Positions 55,101 through 63,127 of a stretch of DNA of 64,000 nt are shown here, in pieces; position 1 is the first letter of the stretch, and each line of letters opens with the position of its first letter. The translations under genes were made by a program, and so were the position numbers. The notes beneath the pieces are model-generated. The model searched no databases and had not been told where the DNA came from. It saw nothing but the letters and a program-made list of their open reading frames with translations. The stretch is from NCBI GenBank assembly GCA_041402125.1, contig JAWKSY010000003.1, positions 62,001 through 126,000 on the forward strand, given 5' to 3'. The stretch comes from JAWKSY01 sp041402125. GTDB taxonomy: Bacteria; Planctomycetota; GCA-002687715; DRQF01.

Positions 55101-55345
55101 TCGGGCTCGCCCCGATGATCTTCGAGACCTCGGTCCAGGCCCGATTCCTGATCCCGATGGCCGTCTCGCTCGGCTTCGGGATCCTCTTCGCGACGATCAT
55201 CATCCTCCTGCTCGTCCCCGCCATCTACGTGGCGCTGGACGACCTCGCGCGGCTGCTCTCCTGGATCTTCCCGGACCTCCACCCGGACCGCGTGCGCGCG
55301 CAGAGGATCGAGGACGACGCCGACGCGGTTCCCGGCGGCCCCTGA
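52103..55345 (+). CDS. RND-family efflux permease (AcrB/HAE1-like)
   Basis: The 1080-residue product is full length for the family. It has twelve expected membrane helices in two repeats and two large periplasmic loops. The proton-relay aspartates are present in LGIIVDDAIVVGENIYEKR, and motifs such as SVPYPGASPAEVE and GAVLGHVLLGYELSIISMFG mark the class. It exports small molecules from the periplasm or inner membrane by proton antiport. Substrate range (drugs, solvents or metals) cannot be judged; the DD motif and lack of metal-binding Met clusters favour the HAE1 side. It converges with the HEAT-VWA gene across a large inverted repeat. Confidence 0.93.
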   Translation: MSQLSRIEKAARRPAWRQGSIAWMASNSVAANLLMAVLILGGILFASRMKQEVFPEFATDRIAISVPYPGASPAEVETGILLAIEDAVQGIDGVKEVTSNANEGAGNVSVEILTSADAAKVQQDVKNAVDRIQSFPLEAERPVVSLVELRNQVCSLILSGDVERGVLRDLAERIRDELLARPDITLVEIANARPLEVAVEIPRADLRRYGLTLDAVAARIRESALELPGGGIRSPSGEKLLRVQERRDAAEEYADIPIVAGIDGSMVRLGDLADIRDTFRETDQEATFDGRPAIKVDVFRVGDQTPQSVSDSVYAFLAEAGPSLPEGVSVAVWDDRSEQYRDRVQLLLRNAAMGLGLVLLLLGLFLEPRLAFWVTMGIVASVIGSFLVIPFTGASINMISLFAFIVTLGIIVDDAIVVGENIYEKRNEGVGYLRAAIEGAREISGPVVFAVLTNIAAFIPLLFVPGASGKFFFQIPAIVIAVFVVSLVESLYILPAHLAHKPADNLFWRALDWPRRVFTAVLDVFILKIFPHFVRFVIRFRFITIGLAFATLILAVASVPAGLVKFSFLPRIDGDIVRVQVTLPFGAPIERTREVQQRLVDAALATVEENGGRRILRGIYTQIGSTIDLGSPGAIPSTESGAHILSIQLQLVPSEQRDVSGVRFSERWRELTGNISGLETITFTAEIGRSTGAPIDVQLSHRDRATLDRAAEDLADAVAAYSGTKDIDDGVQQGKPQKSFTVRPEGFALGLTAESVARQVRGSFFGSEALRQQRGRNEVRVMVRLPERERETLETVEELVLRTPSGGEIRLEEAVDVEDGYSYTQIRRRDGRRVVAVTADVESTTGGPNATEIVADLKAKDLPRLIARHPGLSWTIEGEQKSQGESLAAIGVGAVFALLAIFAMLAIPFRSYVQPIIVMLAIPFGAIGAVLGHVLLGYELSIISMFGLIALAGVVVNDSMVLVVTANQFRDDGLPVREAVLRASVRRFRPIILTSLTTFFGLAPMIFETSVQARFLIPMAVSLGFGILFATIIILLLVPAIYVALDDLARLLSWIFPDLHPDRVRAQRIEDDADAVPGGP

Positions 55346-55349
55346 TCCG

Positions 55350-55433
55350 GAGTCCGCGATCTCATCCCCGGGTCGGCCCGAGACCGGCGCTCTCGTCGCC
55401 GGTCGAGGCGGCGGGGGATGAGGTCACGGACTC
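55350..55433. terminator. Nested inverted repeat between convergent genes (likely bidirectional terminator)
   Basis: Outer arms of 20 bases (55350-55369 and 55414-55433) match in 18 positions, with GAGTCCG and CTCATCCCC exact. An inner perfect 8-bp hairpin GACCGGCG/CGCCGGTC sits at 55382-55404. The structure fills almost the whole 88-base gap between the stop at 55345 and the opposing stop at 55434. It lacks a T-run, but its position fits a two-way terminator. Confidence 0.6.
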
Positions 55434-57521
55434 TCAGTCGAGGACGACGCTCTCGCCCCAGTTCTCGCGCGCCAGCTCGCGGAGGAAGTCCGCCACGGGT
55501 CCGCGGACGCCGATCCCGACGGTGTTGATGCGCACGCGCAGGAACCGGTTGGCGCGGCGGATGGCGATGCGGATCTCGTCCTGATCGACGTACTTGCCGG
55601 CGCTCGGCGAGCCGTCGGTGAGGAGGAAGATGGTGTCGACCTCGTCGAGCTCGAGGGCGCGTTCCAGCGAGTCGTAGATGTTCGTCCCGCCGCCGGAACG
55701 GAGATCGGCCACCCACTCCGTCGCCGTCGCCTTGTTCCGCCGGTTGGCCGCGATCAGCTCGCGCCCCATGAGCTGCGGTGCGTTGCTGAAGGAGAGGATC
55801 TGGAAGCGATGATCGCCGGTGAACCCGCCGATCGCGGCGGCGAGCTCGCGCTTGGCCTGCTGCAGGCGCGTGAAGGCCTCCCCGACGCGCACCGGCGCCT
55901 CCATCGATCCCGAGGTGTCGATGACGAAGGCGACGCGCTTCGAGGTGACGTCCATCCCGTAGAAGCGCCCGTAGCGGTCGTTGCCGTCGCGCTTCGCGGT
56001 GCCGCGCTCCTTCTTCGGAGGCAGGGGATAGCCCTCGCGGACCTTGGTCCACCAGGTCCGCCAGCGCTCGGGATCCGGTCCCCAGTGGAAGGTCGTGAGA
56101 TCGGTGAGCGCCTCGGAGACCTCGAACTCGTTCCGGCCGGATTCGGCCTCGAGTCGCTCGATCAGGAAGTCGACCGTCTCCTTCTCCCGCAGCCAGGTGA
56201 GGGCGTCGTAGGCGGCGGTGCGCACCGACGGCTTGCGGTGATCGGCGTTCGCGCGGAGCGCCTCCCGGGCGCGCGTCGCGTGCTTCGGGGCGAGGAGTTC
56301 CATCGCCGCGACCCGGAGCTGCCAGACGCGGGAACGAGCGGCGACCTCGACGAGCCCCTCGATCACGTCGTCGGCGCCGTCGGAGCAGGCGAAGTGGGCG
56401 GCCATCGCCTCGGCGGCGAGGTGGACGTCGCGGCTGCGTCGGAGGTCGACGAGGTGGGCCTCGGCGTGCTGACGCTCCTGGTGTCCGAGGGCCTCGACCG
56501 CCTCGATCGCGAGCTGGTCGTCGGAGCACTTCGCGAGGCGCGCGAGGGCCCGCGGATTCTCGGCGTGGGGATGCGCCCGCATGCTCCGGATGGCGGCGCG
56601 CCGGGTGCGTCGCTCGTCGGAGGAGGCGCCCTTGTCGCGGAACCACTTCAGGACCTCGGGGTCCTTCATGTCGAACGCGGCGCCGAAGAAGGCGCGCTCG
56701 GTGTTGACGTCGGGCGCCTCCGCGAGGTCGAGCACGAGGCGCAAGTGATCCATGTCGTCGTAGGCGGCCGCGAGGCCGATCCAGACCCCGTTGATCCCGG
56801 GCTGAAGGCCGGCGCCGTCCAGACGACGGAGCTCCTTCGCGAAGCGGGGGTCGCGGGCCCGACCGAGGGCCTCGAGCGCGGCGCGGACGAGGCGGGCGGG
56901 TGCGCTTCGCCGCAGGTGGGGCTTCACGAAGGGCTCGTAGGCCTTCTCGAGCCCGAAGACGCGCGAAGCCGTTCCGGTGACCGCCGCGCTCACGCCCTCG
57001 TCGTCGAGCCCGTCGAGTTCGAGGAGCGCCGGCCAGGCCTTCTCCTCGCCGCGTGCCGCCACGGCCGCGACGACCGTGCCGGCGAAGTTGGCGTTCTCGC
57101 CGCGACGGAGGAAGTCGCGGTACCAGCCCGCCCAGTCGATGTCGAGATCGGCCACCGCCCGCACCGCGGCCGCCCGCACCGCGAAGGGCTCGGACGCATC
57201 CGCCGCCGTCGCCAGGATGAGCGCCATCACGCCCTCGCCGCCGGGGTCGCGCGCGAGGCCGTAGAGCAGGTAGGACCGGAGGGTGGGATCCTTCTCCTCG
57301 GCGAAGGTCTTCGCGAGGAATCGCGTGCCGAGCTCCTGGCGGAGGCTCCCGATGCGGAGCGCGATCCGGTACTTCTCCGGACCGGTGACCTTCTCGTCGC
57401 GCCACTGGGCGGACAGCTCGTCGAGGGTCGGCGGCGTCGCCTCCTGGGCCGCGCCCCTCGGGGCCAGGCCGGCGAGGACGATCAGGGCCAACGTCGTCGC
57501 GAGCAGCGGGAGTCTCGGCAT
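55434..57521 (-). CDS. Secreted HEAT-repeat and von Willebrand factor A domain protein
   Basis: GGAGG precedes ATG 57521. The 695-residue product has a signal peptide (LLATTLALIVLAGLAPRGAAQ), HEAT-like repeats through about residue 480, and a C-terminal VWA domain with an intact MIDAS motif FVIDTSGSME near 530, plus the later GGTNIYDSLE and FLLTDGSPSAG. VWA domains bind protein partners through a metal ion, and fusion to a HEAT scaffold suggests a periplasmic complex-assembly role. This pairing is common in Planctomycetota. No partner such as a MoxR ATPase lies nearby. Confidence 0.85.
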   Translation of the reverse strand: MPRLPLLATTLALIVLAGLAPRGAAQEATPPTLDELSAQWRDEKVTGPEKYRIALRIGSLRQELGTRFLAKTFAEEKDPTLRSYLLYGLARDPGGEGVMALILATAADASEPFAVRAAAVRAVADLDIDWAGWYRDFLRRGENANFAGTVVAAVAARGEEKAWPALLELDGLDDEGVSAAVTGTASRVFGLEKAYEPFVKPHLRRSAPARLVRAALEALGRARDPRFAKELRRLDGAGLQPGINGVWIGLAAAYDDMDHLRLVLDLAEAPDVNTERAFFGAAFDMKDPEVLKWFRDKGASSDERRTRRAAIRSMRAHPHAENPRALARLAKCSDDQLAIEAVEALGHQERQHAEAHLVDLRRSRDVHLAAEAMAAHFACSDGADDVIEGLVEVAARSRVWQLRVAAMELLAPKHATRAREALRANADHRKPSVRTAAYDALTWLREKETVDFLIERLEAESGRNEFEVSEALTDLTTFHWGPDPERWRTWWTKVREGYPLPPKKERGTAKRDGNDRYGRFYGMDVTSKRVAFVIDTSGSMEAPVRVGEAFTRLQQAKRELAAAIGGFTGDHRFQILSFSNAPQLMGRELIAANRRNKATATEWVADLRSGGGTNIYDSLERALELDEVDTIFLLTDGSPSAGKYVDQDEIRIAIRRANRFLRVRINTVGIGVRGPVADFLRELARENWGESVVLD

Positions 57522-57628
57522 CGGTACCTCCGGATCGTGCGGTCCGCGAGGCCCGGCCCGGGCGGCCGCGCCTTGCTATGCTCCCCGGCCGACGGCGCCG
57601 CAGGGGTCGGCGCGGCGGGGGAGGGACG

Positions 57629-58915
57629 ATGATGGCGAAAAGGCGTCGCTTTCGAAAGAAAGCCCGAAACCCGGCCGAACGCCGGCTTCTGGACGAACTC
57701 GGCGCCGGCCGGCCGCTGGCGGTCCCGGACTGCGCCCATCAGTCGGACTGCGGCGGCTGCACCTGGCAGCGGATTCCCTACCGCCGCCAGCTCGAGTGGA
57801 AGGACGAGACGATCCGCGAGGCCTACCGGGCCGCGGACTGGGGCGAGATCGCACTCGAGGGCGTCCTCGCCTCGCCGAAGGCCTTCGGCTACCGCAACCA
57901 CATGGAGTTCTCCTTCTCGGCCCGCCGCTGGCTGACCCGCGCCGAGATCGCGCGGGGCGCCGAGGAGGAGCGCGACTTCGCGCTGGGTCTCCACGTCCCG
58001 GGCGGGGTCGGCCGGGTGATGCGGATCGACCGCTGCTCCCTGCAGGTGCCGGGAGCGAACCGGGTGCTGCGGGCGCTGCAGGAGTTCGCGGCGGGGAGCG
58101 GACGAGGAGCCTGGCGTCACCGCGAGCACACGGGCTTCTGGCGCTTCGCGCGCATCCGACACGCGGTGGGAACAGACGCGATCCTCCTCGGCGTCGTCAC
58201 CGCCGAACGCGACGAAGCCGTCATGACGGCGCTGGCCGAGCACCTCGAGCGGAGCGGGGTCGCGCTCTCGGTCCTCGCGAACGGCGTCACCGATCGACCG
58301 GCGGACACCTCGGAAGGGGCGACGTGGTACGTCGATCGCGGGGCGGGAACGATCGTCGAGCGCATCGACGGCCTCGAGTTCGAGCTCTCGGCCGAGACCT
58401 TCTTCCAGCCCAACTCCCACACGGCGGGGCGGGTCTTCGGGCTCGCGGCCGAGATGGCGGGGGCGCGAGGCGACGAGCGGGTGCTCGATCTCTTCTCGGG
58501 CACGGGCACGCTCTCACTCTTCCTCGCCCGACGGGCGAAGGAGGTGAGGGGGCTCGAGCTCGTCCCGGCCTCGGTCGAGTGCGCCCGGAGGAACGCGGCG
58601 CGCAACGGCATCGGGAACGCCGACTTCGAGGTCGTGGATCTCCTGCGCGGCGTCCCGGACGAGGAGCGCACGCGCGGCTACGACGTCGTCGTCAGCGATC
58701 CGCCCCGGGCGGGCATGCATCCGAAGGCCTTGCGCGCGATCCTCGAGATGGCGCCGCCTCGATTCGTGTCCGTCGGCTGCAACCCCGTGACGCAGGCGCG
58801 CGACCTCGCCGTCCTGGTGCGGGAGGGCGGTTATCGGGTGACGCGGATGGTCGGCGTCGACCAGTTCCCGCAGACGCCCCACGTCGAGTGCCTCGTGGCG
58901 CTCGAGCGCGGCTGA
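57629..58915 (+). CDS. 23S rRNA (uracil-C5)-methyltransferase, RlmD/RumA-like
   Basis: ATG 57629 (or the next codon, 57632) follows GGGAGGG. The 428-residue product has an iron-sulfur cluster site formed by Cys35, Cys41 and Cys44 (CAHQSDCGGC) plus a later Cys near 135, a central domain, then the SAM-binding part (VLDLFSGTGTLSLFLAR), a catalytic base motif SDPPRAGMHPKAL, and the nucleophile Cys near 384 in VGCNPVTQARD. This is the RumA/RlmD/TrmA family; the cluster favours RlmD or RlmCD over TrmA. A TRAM domain is not evident at the N-terminus. It modifies ribosomal RNA in the cytoplasm. Confidence 0.88.
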   Translation: MMAKRRRFRKKARNPAERRLLDELGAGRPLAVPDCAHQSDCGGCTWQRIPYRRQLEWKDETIREAYRAADWGEIALEGVLASPKAFGYRNHMEFSFSARRWLTRAEIARGAEEERDFALGLHVPGGVGRVMRIDRCSLQVPGANRVLRALQEFAAGSGRGAWRHREHTGFWRFARIRHAVGTDAILLGVVTAERDEAVMTALAEHLERSGVALSVLANGVTDRPADTSEGATWYVDRGAGTIVERIDGLEFELSAETFFQPNSHTAGRVFGLAAEMAGARGDERVLDLFSGTGTLSLFLARRAKEVRGLELVPASVECARRNAARNGIGNADFEVVDLLRGVPDEERTRGYDVVVSDPPRAGMHPKALRAILEMAPPRFVSVGCNPVTQARDLAVLVREGGYRVTRMVGVDQFPQTPHVECLVALERG

Positions 58916-58930
58916 GCCGCGCCCGGAGCG

Positions 58931-59767
58931 TCAGGCGAAGAAGGCCTCGCGGAAGTGCTCGGCCGTCGCGGCGAGCGCGCGCTCGAGCGCCGGCGTCGGC
59001 CCGGTGAAGGGATGGCGGGCGCCGAAGACGTGATCGGCGCCCGGCACGCGCAGGACGTGGGCGCGGCCGCTCGCGGCGTCCCGGAGCTTCATCGCCGCCG
59101 CCACGGGCACGGTCGGGTCGTCCTCCCCGTGGACGAGCAGCAGGCGCTCGCCGATCCGGGGGAGGCAGGGCGCGAGGTCGAGCTCGGCCGGCAGCGGGAC
59201 GACGTCGTCGTAGGCCGTCCGATCCAGCTCCATGATCTGGCCCGTGCGGGCGTTCGGCACCCGCAGCACGCCGTCCGCCTCGAAGGCGGCCGCGGCCGCC
59301 TCACCCCAGACCAGGGTCGGGACGGAAGCCCAGGTGACGACGGGAGCGGTCGACGAGTCGGCCGCGGCGAGCATGGCGATCGGACCGCCGCGACTGTGGC
59401 CGAGGAACCCGATGCGCTCGAGAGGAACGCGCGCCCCGCCGGCGAGCTCGCCGCGGGCGAGGGCGGCGCGGACGGCGCGGAGATCGCGCAGCTCGTAGCT
59501 GGGGCGGTTGCGTCGGAAGAGATCGAGGCGCGTGAACTCGGTCGCGTCACTCCCGAGACCGACGCCGGCGTGCGACGCGTTGATCCGTACCGCGGTGAGG
59601 CCCTGCTCGGCCAGCCGCTCGGCCAGCCAGGGGAAGAAGCCCCAATCCTTGAAGCCCTTGAAGCCGTGGAGGATCAGGACGGCCGGACTCGATCCGCGCC
59701 GTTCGGCGGGATGGACGTCGTAGGCCACCGGGCGCCCGGCGGCGCCCGAGATCGTCCCCGAGAACAT
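58931..59767 (-). CDS. Alpha/beta hydrolase (dienelactone hydrolase-like)
   Basis: The 278-residue product has an alpha/beta-hydrolase core: oxyanion strand VLILHGFKGFKDW, nucleophile elbow GHSRGG (Ser125), acid near Asp216/Asp217 (HGEDDPTVP) and His246 (GADHVFGA). The substrate is unknown; esters or thioesters are possible. Its start overlaps the stop of the upstream cysteine dioxygenase-like gene by one base (TGATG), so the two form a small operon. No aromatic-degradation genes are nearby. Confidence 0.85.
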   Translation of the reverse strand: MFSGTISGAAGRPVAYDVHPAERRGSSPAVLILHGFKGFKDWGFFPWLAERLAEQGLTAVRINASHAGVGLGSDATEFTRLDLFRRNRPSYELRDLRAVRAALARGELAGGARVPLERIGFLGHSRGGPIAMLAAADSSTAPVVTWASVPTLVWGEAAAAAFEADGVLRVPNARTGQIMELDRTAYDDVVPLPAELDLAPCLPRIGERLLLVHGEDDPTVPVAAAMKLRDAASGRAHVLRVPGADHVFGARHPFTGPTPALERALAATAEHFREAFFA

Positions 59768-60324
59768 CAGAGGGCGTGGTGGAAGCGGAGCGGACGATCG
59801 CAGCTCCGGCCGTCCTTGGGGTCGTAGACCCGGCAGAGCGTCGCGGGATCGCCGTAGGTGTGGATGGTGTAGGTCGGCGCGGTCCCGGCCGCGTTCGACA
59901 TGCGATGGATGTTATGGGTGCGCGGCGGCAGGATCGCGATGACGTCGCCCTCGTGCGCCATGCAGCGCCCGGACTCCGCGAGCGAGCCGTCCTCGGCCGG
60001 CGGCGCGTAGTCGATGACCTCGATCTCGGAGTGGTAGGTCCCGACGACGCCCCAGCTCTGATGATCGTGGATGGGGGACTGCTTGCCCGGCGCCCAGGCG
60101 AGTGCGATCACCGAGAAGCGACCCTGCGGATCGGAGTGGAGGAGGTTCCGGGTGTAGGGAACCTGATCGAGCCCCTCGAGGAAGCGATCGGGGACGAGTC
60201 CCGGAGTGGCGAGGAGCCTCCGCTTCAGCGGCACGATGGCCTCGACGATCTCGTTCAGCGGGCGTCCGGAATCCATGAGTTCGGTCACGGCGCCGACGTA
60301 CTCGTCGAGGGTCATACAGTCCAT
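59767..60324 (-). CDS. Cysteine dioxygenase-like cupin protein
   Basis: The start is ATG 60324 (MDCMTLDEY), with a weak GAG site; ATG 60315 is also in frame. The 185-residue product has the cupin metal motif PIHDHQSWGVVGTYHSE (His86, His88) and the later HNIHRMSN with His140. These are the three-His iron ligands of thiol dioxygenases. LARGE parts of the family oxidise cysteine or 3-mercaptopropionate with O2. The Cys-Tyr crosslink typical of animal enzymes cannot be judged here. It is the first gene of the pair with the alpha/beta hydrolase and probably serves sulfur amino-acid breakdown. Confidence 0.82.
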   Translation of the reverse strand: MDCMTLDEYVGAVTELMDSGRPLNEIVEAIVPLKRRLLATPGLVPDRFLEGLDQVPYTRNLLHSDPQGRFSVIALAWAPGKQSPIHDHQSWGVVGTYHSEIEVIDYAPPAEDGSLAESGRCMAHEGDVIAILPPRTHNIHRMSNAAGTAPTYTIHTYGDPATLCRVYDPKDGRSCDRPLRFHHAL

Positions 60325-60784
60325 CGGTCTCGCTCGGATGCGTTGCGGTCGGGGCGCGATGCGCCGGAAGGCACGCCGACGACGGCGGCGCGCGACGGCC
60401 CGAGTATACGCGGGAGGGGGCGGACGCTGAAGGTGTCGGCGAGGTGGGGGAGAGCCGCGGGGCCCCGAGCCCGGCGCGGCGAGCCGGGAGCCCCGTCGAT
60501 CCGAGCCCGCGCTCGCGAGACTCGGGGCCCCACCCCCGCCCCCCCTCACCCCCCTTCGCGACGCGGGCGAGGTCGACGAGCGACCGACCCGCCCGCCGAG
60601 CCTCGGCGGCGCGAGCGAGGCGCGACCGCCCCCGACCCGGCCGGCCGGGAGCCGGCCCTCCGCGACGGTTGCCGCCGGGACCCGCTGCCGGGAGTGGATT
60701 CCCGCCGTCGCGGGGCCGGGCCGGGGCGCGATCGTCCTCACCGGAAAGGACGGAAGCCGTGGCGCGAGGTGACGCGGGATCCGA
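60325..60784. other. Long GC-rich intergenic region with strong dyads
   Basis: In these 460 bases I see no gene. A perfect 11-bp inverted repeat GGGGCCCCGAG / CTCGGGGCCCC (60459-60469 with 60521-60531) encloses a smaller CCCGGC/GCCGGG hairpin. A pyrimidine-rich C-tract follows at about 60531-60560. The promoter of the cysteine dioxygenase-like operon should be at its left side. The right part may end transcription of the BtpA-like gene. A structured RNA is possible but not supported by any known motif. Confidence 0.45.
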
Positions 60785-61606
60785 TCAGTTCGAGGGGCCG
60801 AGGGTCCGCCAGGCGGCGACGAACCGACGCACGCGTTCACGCGAGACCGGGTTCTCGACGTAGCCGTCCTCCTTGAAGGCCGACCCGACGATGAATCCGC
60901 TCGCGGCACGGAAGGCGCCGAGGTTCTCGGCGGTGAGACCGGAACCGATCAGGAGCGGCGCGCCCGCCCCGAGACCGTCGCGGAGCTCGCGCAGCTCCTC
61001 GGGATCGGCCGCGGACCCCGTCGCGGAACCCGAGAGGATCACGGCGTCGGCGCCCCCGCGCTGGAGCAGACCGCGCACACCCTCGACGCGCGGAGGGCGG
61101 TAGAGGGGCGTGCCGTATTTCACCTCGAAGTCGGCCGCGATGCGGACGTCGGCGCCCAGCGCCCGACGCGCGTCGAGGACATCGCGCGCCCGGCCGGAGA
61201 CGAGCCCCTGGTCCGTCGCCGTCGTTCCCGTGAGCACGTTGACGCGAATGAACTCCGCCCCCGCGGCGGCGGCCACCGCGAGCGCCCCGCGGGCATCGTT
61301 CCGCAGGACGTTGATCCCGAGGGGACCGCGATGCAGTTCGCGGACCCCCCGCGCGATCACCGCCATCGCCGCGATGATCTCGGGCGGGTTCGACTCGGCG
61401 TGGAAGGGCGCGTCGCCGTGATTCTCCAGGACGAGACCCTCGATACCCTCCTCGAGATAGCAGCGCACCTCGGCGGCCACGCGCTCCCGGATCGCCCCGA
61501 GTCCGAGCGCGGCGCGCGGCGTTCCCGGGAGCGGGGGGAGGTGCAGCACGCCGAAGAGGCGAGGACGCGCGCCCACAGCCGACGAGAAGGGGGAATCCAC
61601 GCTCAT
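60785..61606 (-). CDS. BtpA/SgcQ-family TIM-barrel protein
   Basis: The start at 61606 has GAGAGA upstream; a longer in-frame ORF to 61717 has no better start. The 273-residue product shows the BtpA pattern: FGVLHLPPLPGTPRA, a GLVLENHGDAPFH strand, GINVLRNDARGALAVAAAAGAEFIRVN, a conserved GTTATDQGLVSG loop, ADFEVKYGTPL and the end IVGSAFKEDGYVENPVS. BtpA affects photosystem I stability in cyanobacteria, while SgcQ-type members are linked to sugar genes. The real activity in other bacteria is unknown. It is divergent from the next secreted protein. Confidence 0.88.
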   Translation of the reverse strand: MSVDSPFSSAVGARPRLFGVLHLPPLPGTPRAALGLGAIRERVAAEVRCYLEEGIEGLVLENHGDAPFHAESNPPEIIAAMAVIARGVRELHRGPLGINVLRNDARGALAVAAAAGAEFIRVNVLTGTTATDQGLVSGRARDVLDARRALGADVRIAADFEVKYGTPLYRPPRVEGVRGLLQRGGADAVILSGSATGSAADPEELRELRDGLGAGAPLLIGSGLTAENLGAFRAASGFIVGSAFKEDGYVENPVSRERVRRFVAAWRTLGPSN

Positions 61607-61737
61607 CGAGGGTCTCTCTCCTTGGGGAAGGAACGGCCGTGGCGGCTCGCGGGGAGGGCGGCCCGAACCGGTCAAGCGCCTCCGCTCCTCGGGACGATAG
61701 AGGAAGCGGGATTCCATCGTAAGGGAGGGCGCGTCCC

Positions 61738-62586
61738 TTGGCCTTCCGGATCGTCATCATCGCCCTGGTCCTCGGCTTCGCGCCGGGATTCCGCCCCCTC
61801 GCGGCCCAGGGGACGATGCCGGAGGCGGACGCCGGCGCGACCTTCCTCCACGAGCTCGAGGTGCTCCTCGAGGTCGGGGTCGTCGACGAGGAGATCGTCG
61901 CCCACGCCGACGGCCGCGGCTGGCCGGAGGTCATCAGCCAGCGCGACTTCGCCCGTCTCGACCGGCTCGAGCCCGGCCCGGCGCTCCGCGCCCGCCTGCT
62001 CGCCCGGATGGAGGGAGGCCCGGCGCTGCCGTCGGTGCGGCGCGGCTACCAGCCGGCGGAAGCGATCCGCGACGATCGCCTCCGGGCGAGCTTCCTCGCG
62101 CCCCGCGAATGGACCCTCTCCGCGCACGATCGCGGTCATCGGCTGGATCTCCACCCGGGTCGCCAGGTGGGGGAGTGGTTCGCCGAACCGCGACTCTTCG
62201 TCTGGCTCGAGGACGCGCCGGGAGAGGCCCGCGCGCACCACGCTCGGGGCTACGGACGCCTCGCCCTCGATCTCCTCGGGAGCGAGCTCGGCGACCAGGG
62301 CATCACCCTCGGGACCGCGCTCGAGGAGAGCCTCGCCCTGCCGCGCGAGAGCACCGCGGCGCCCCTCTTCGACGTCGTGGGGCAGATCGAGAGCAGCGCC
62401 CGCCGCGGCCGCCTGCTCCTGGCGACGCGCGTGGACCCGACGCATCGTCTCGTCATCGTGGTGGGGCTCGTCGCGCCGTTGAAGGGCGAGCGCGACGACC
62501 TGCCGGAAGCGCCCCGGGACCTCCTCGCGCGCGTCCTCGACTCCCTCGAGTTCCATCCCCTCGGGACGGCTCCGACCGGGGACTGA
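61738..62586 (+). CDS. Secreted protein of unknown function
   Basis: No ATG fits, so a TTG at 61738 with GGGAGG about nine bases upstream is the best start. The 282-residue product has a signal peptide (IVIIALVLGFAPGFRPLAAQ) and a mixed alpha/beta mature part with no family I recognise. Notable segments are RASFLAPREWTLSAHD, GEWFAEPRLFVWLED and RLVIVVGLVAPLKGERDD near the C-terminus. The latter resemble strands of stress- or lipoprotein-type domains but cannot be assigned. It stands alone between the BtpA-like gene and an atypical intergenic stretch. Confidence 0.65.
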   Translation: MAFRIVIIALVLGFAPGFRPLAAQGTMPEADAGATFLHELEVLLEVGVVDEEIVAHADGRGWPEVISQRDFARLDRLEPGPALRARLLARMEGGPALPSVRRGYQPAEAIRDDRLRASFLAPREWTLSAHDRGHRLDLHPGRQVGEWFAEPRLFVWLEDAPGEARAHHARGYGRLALDLLGSELGDQGITLGTALEESLALPRESTAAPLFDVVGQIESSARRGRLLLATRVDPTHRLVIVVGLVAPLKGERDDLPEAPRDLLARVLDSLEFHPLGTAPTGD

Positions 62587-63127
62587 CCGGCCGGGGCGGC
62601 GACCTTCTCCGACATCTCGGTCGTGAAGGCGAAGGCCGGGCGGAGCCGCGTGCCGGCGCGCTCGCGGATGGCGCACCGCGTCGCGTGAGAAGCATCATCG
62701 ATCTGGTCGAAGTCCCCGAGTCGCCGTCGGTTCCTCGCGCCGTCTCGGCGCGTCCGGGCGTCAGTTCTCGAGGGTCGTGAGGCGGGCGGACGGGAGGGAA
62801 GAAACTGGAAAAAGGTTCACGGCGAGGATGTGTAGGTGTGCCGTAGATGAGGTGTGTTCAACGTACCCTTTTCTTTGCCAATTGTGAGGTGTGCTGAGCC
62901 GATCCCCTTTTTCCAGATCCCAATCCAAGGGACTTGTCGACCGACAGCTCGCACCCGCTTGAGGCGAACCGCCGTCCGCGACGTCCCGGCCGATGGGGAA
63001 GCCCTCGCGGAGGCCGCGAGTCCGGGGTCGAGACAGCCCTACGGTGCCGCTCTCGCCAGGAGGACAAATCGTACAATCTGGCCCTAAGTCTGTGAAACTG
63101 AATCTCGAAGGGACCTTACCCGGGTGT
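62587..63127. other. Lower-GC intergenic region with repeated motifs
   Basis: This 541-base stretch has no supported gene. Its part from about 62790 to 63120 has a clearly lower GC content than the rest of the window. It holds two copies of a roughly 25-base direct repeat that begins TGAGGTGTG and ends in CCC(C)TTTT (62848-62872 and 62885-62911), plus a shorter AGGTGTG copy near 62834. A -10-like TACAAT sits at 63072 but no gene follows on that strand. The region may be a remnant of a mobile or REP-type element. Confidence 0.5.

Noticed and set aside
51797..55282. Very long minus-strand open frame (1161 codons) opposite the RND permease
   Set aside because: It is the complement of a clear RND pump gene. 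Its composition (Asp/Glu/Arg/His-rich, no domain) is the usual result of GC-rich codon bias on the other strand. The same holds for the long minus frames opposite the secretin (8079-10499) and at 48184-50919.
63050..63080. AGGAGG followed by TACAAT at 63072, resembling a ribosome site or promoter
   Set aside because: No start codon or gene follows on the plus strand and no -35 box is found at the right distance.
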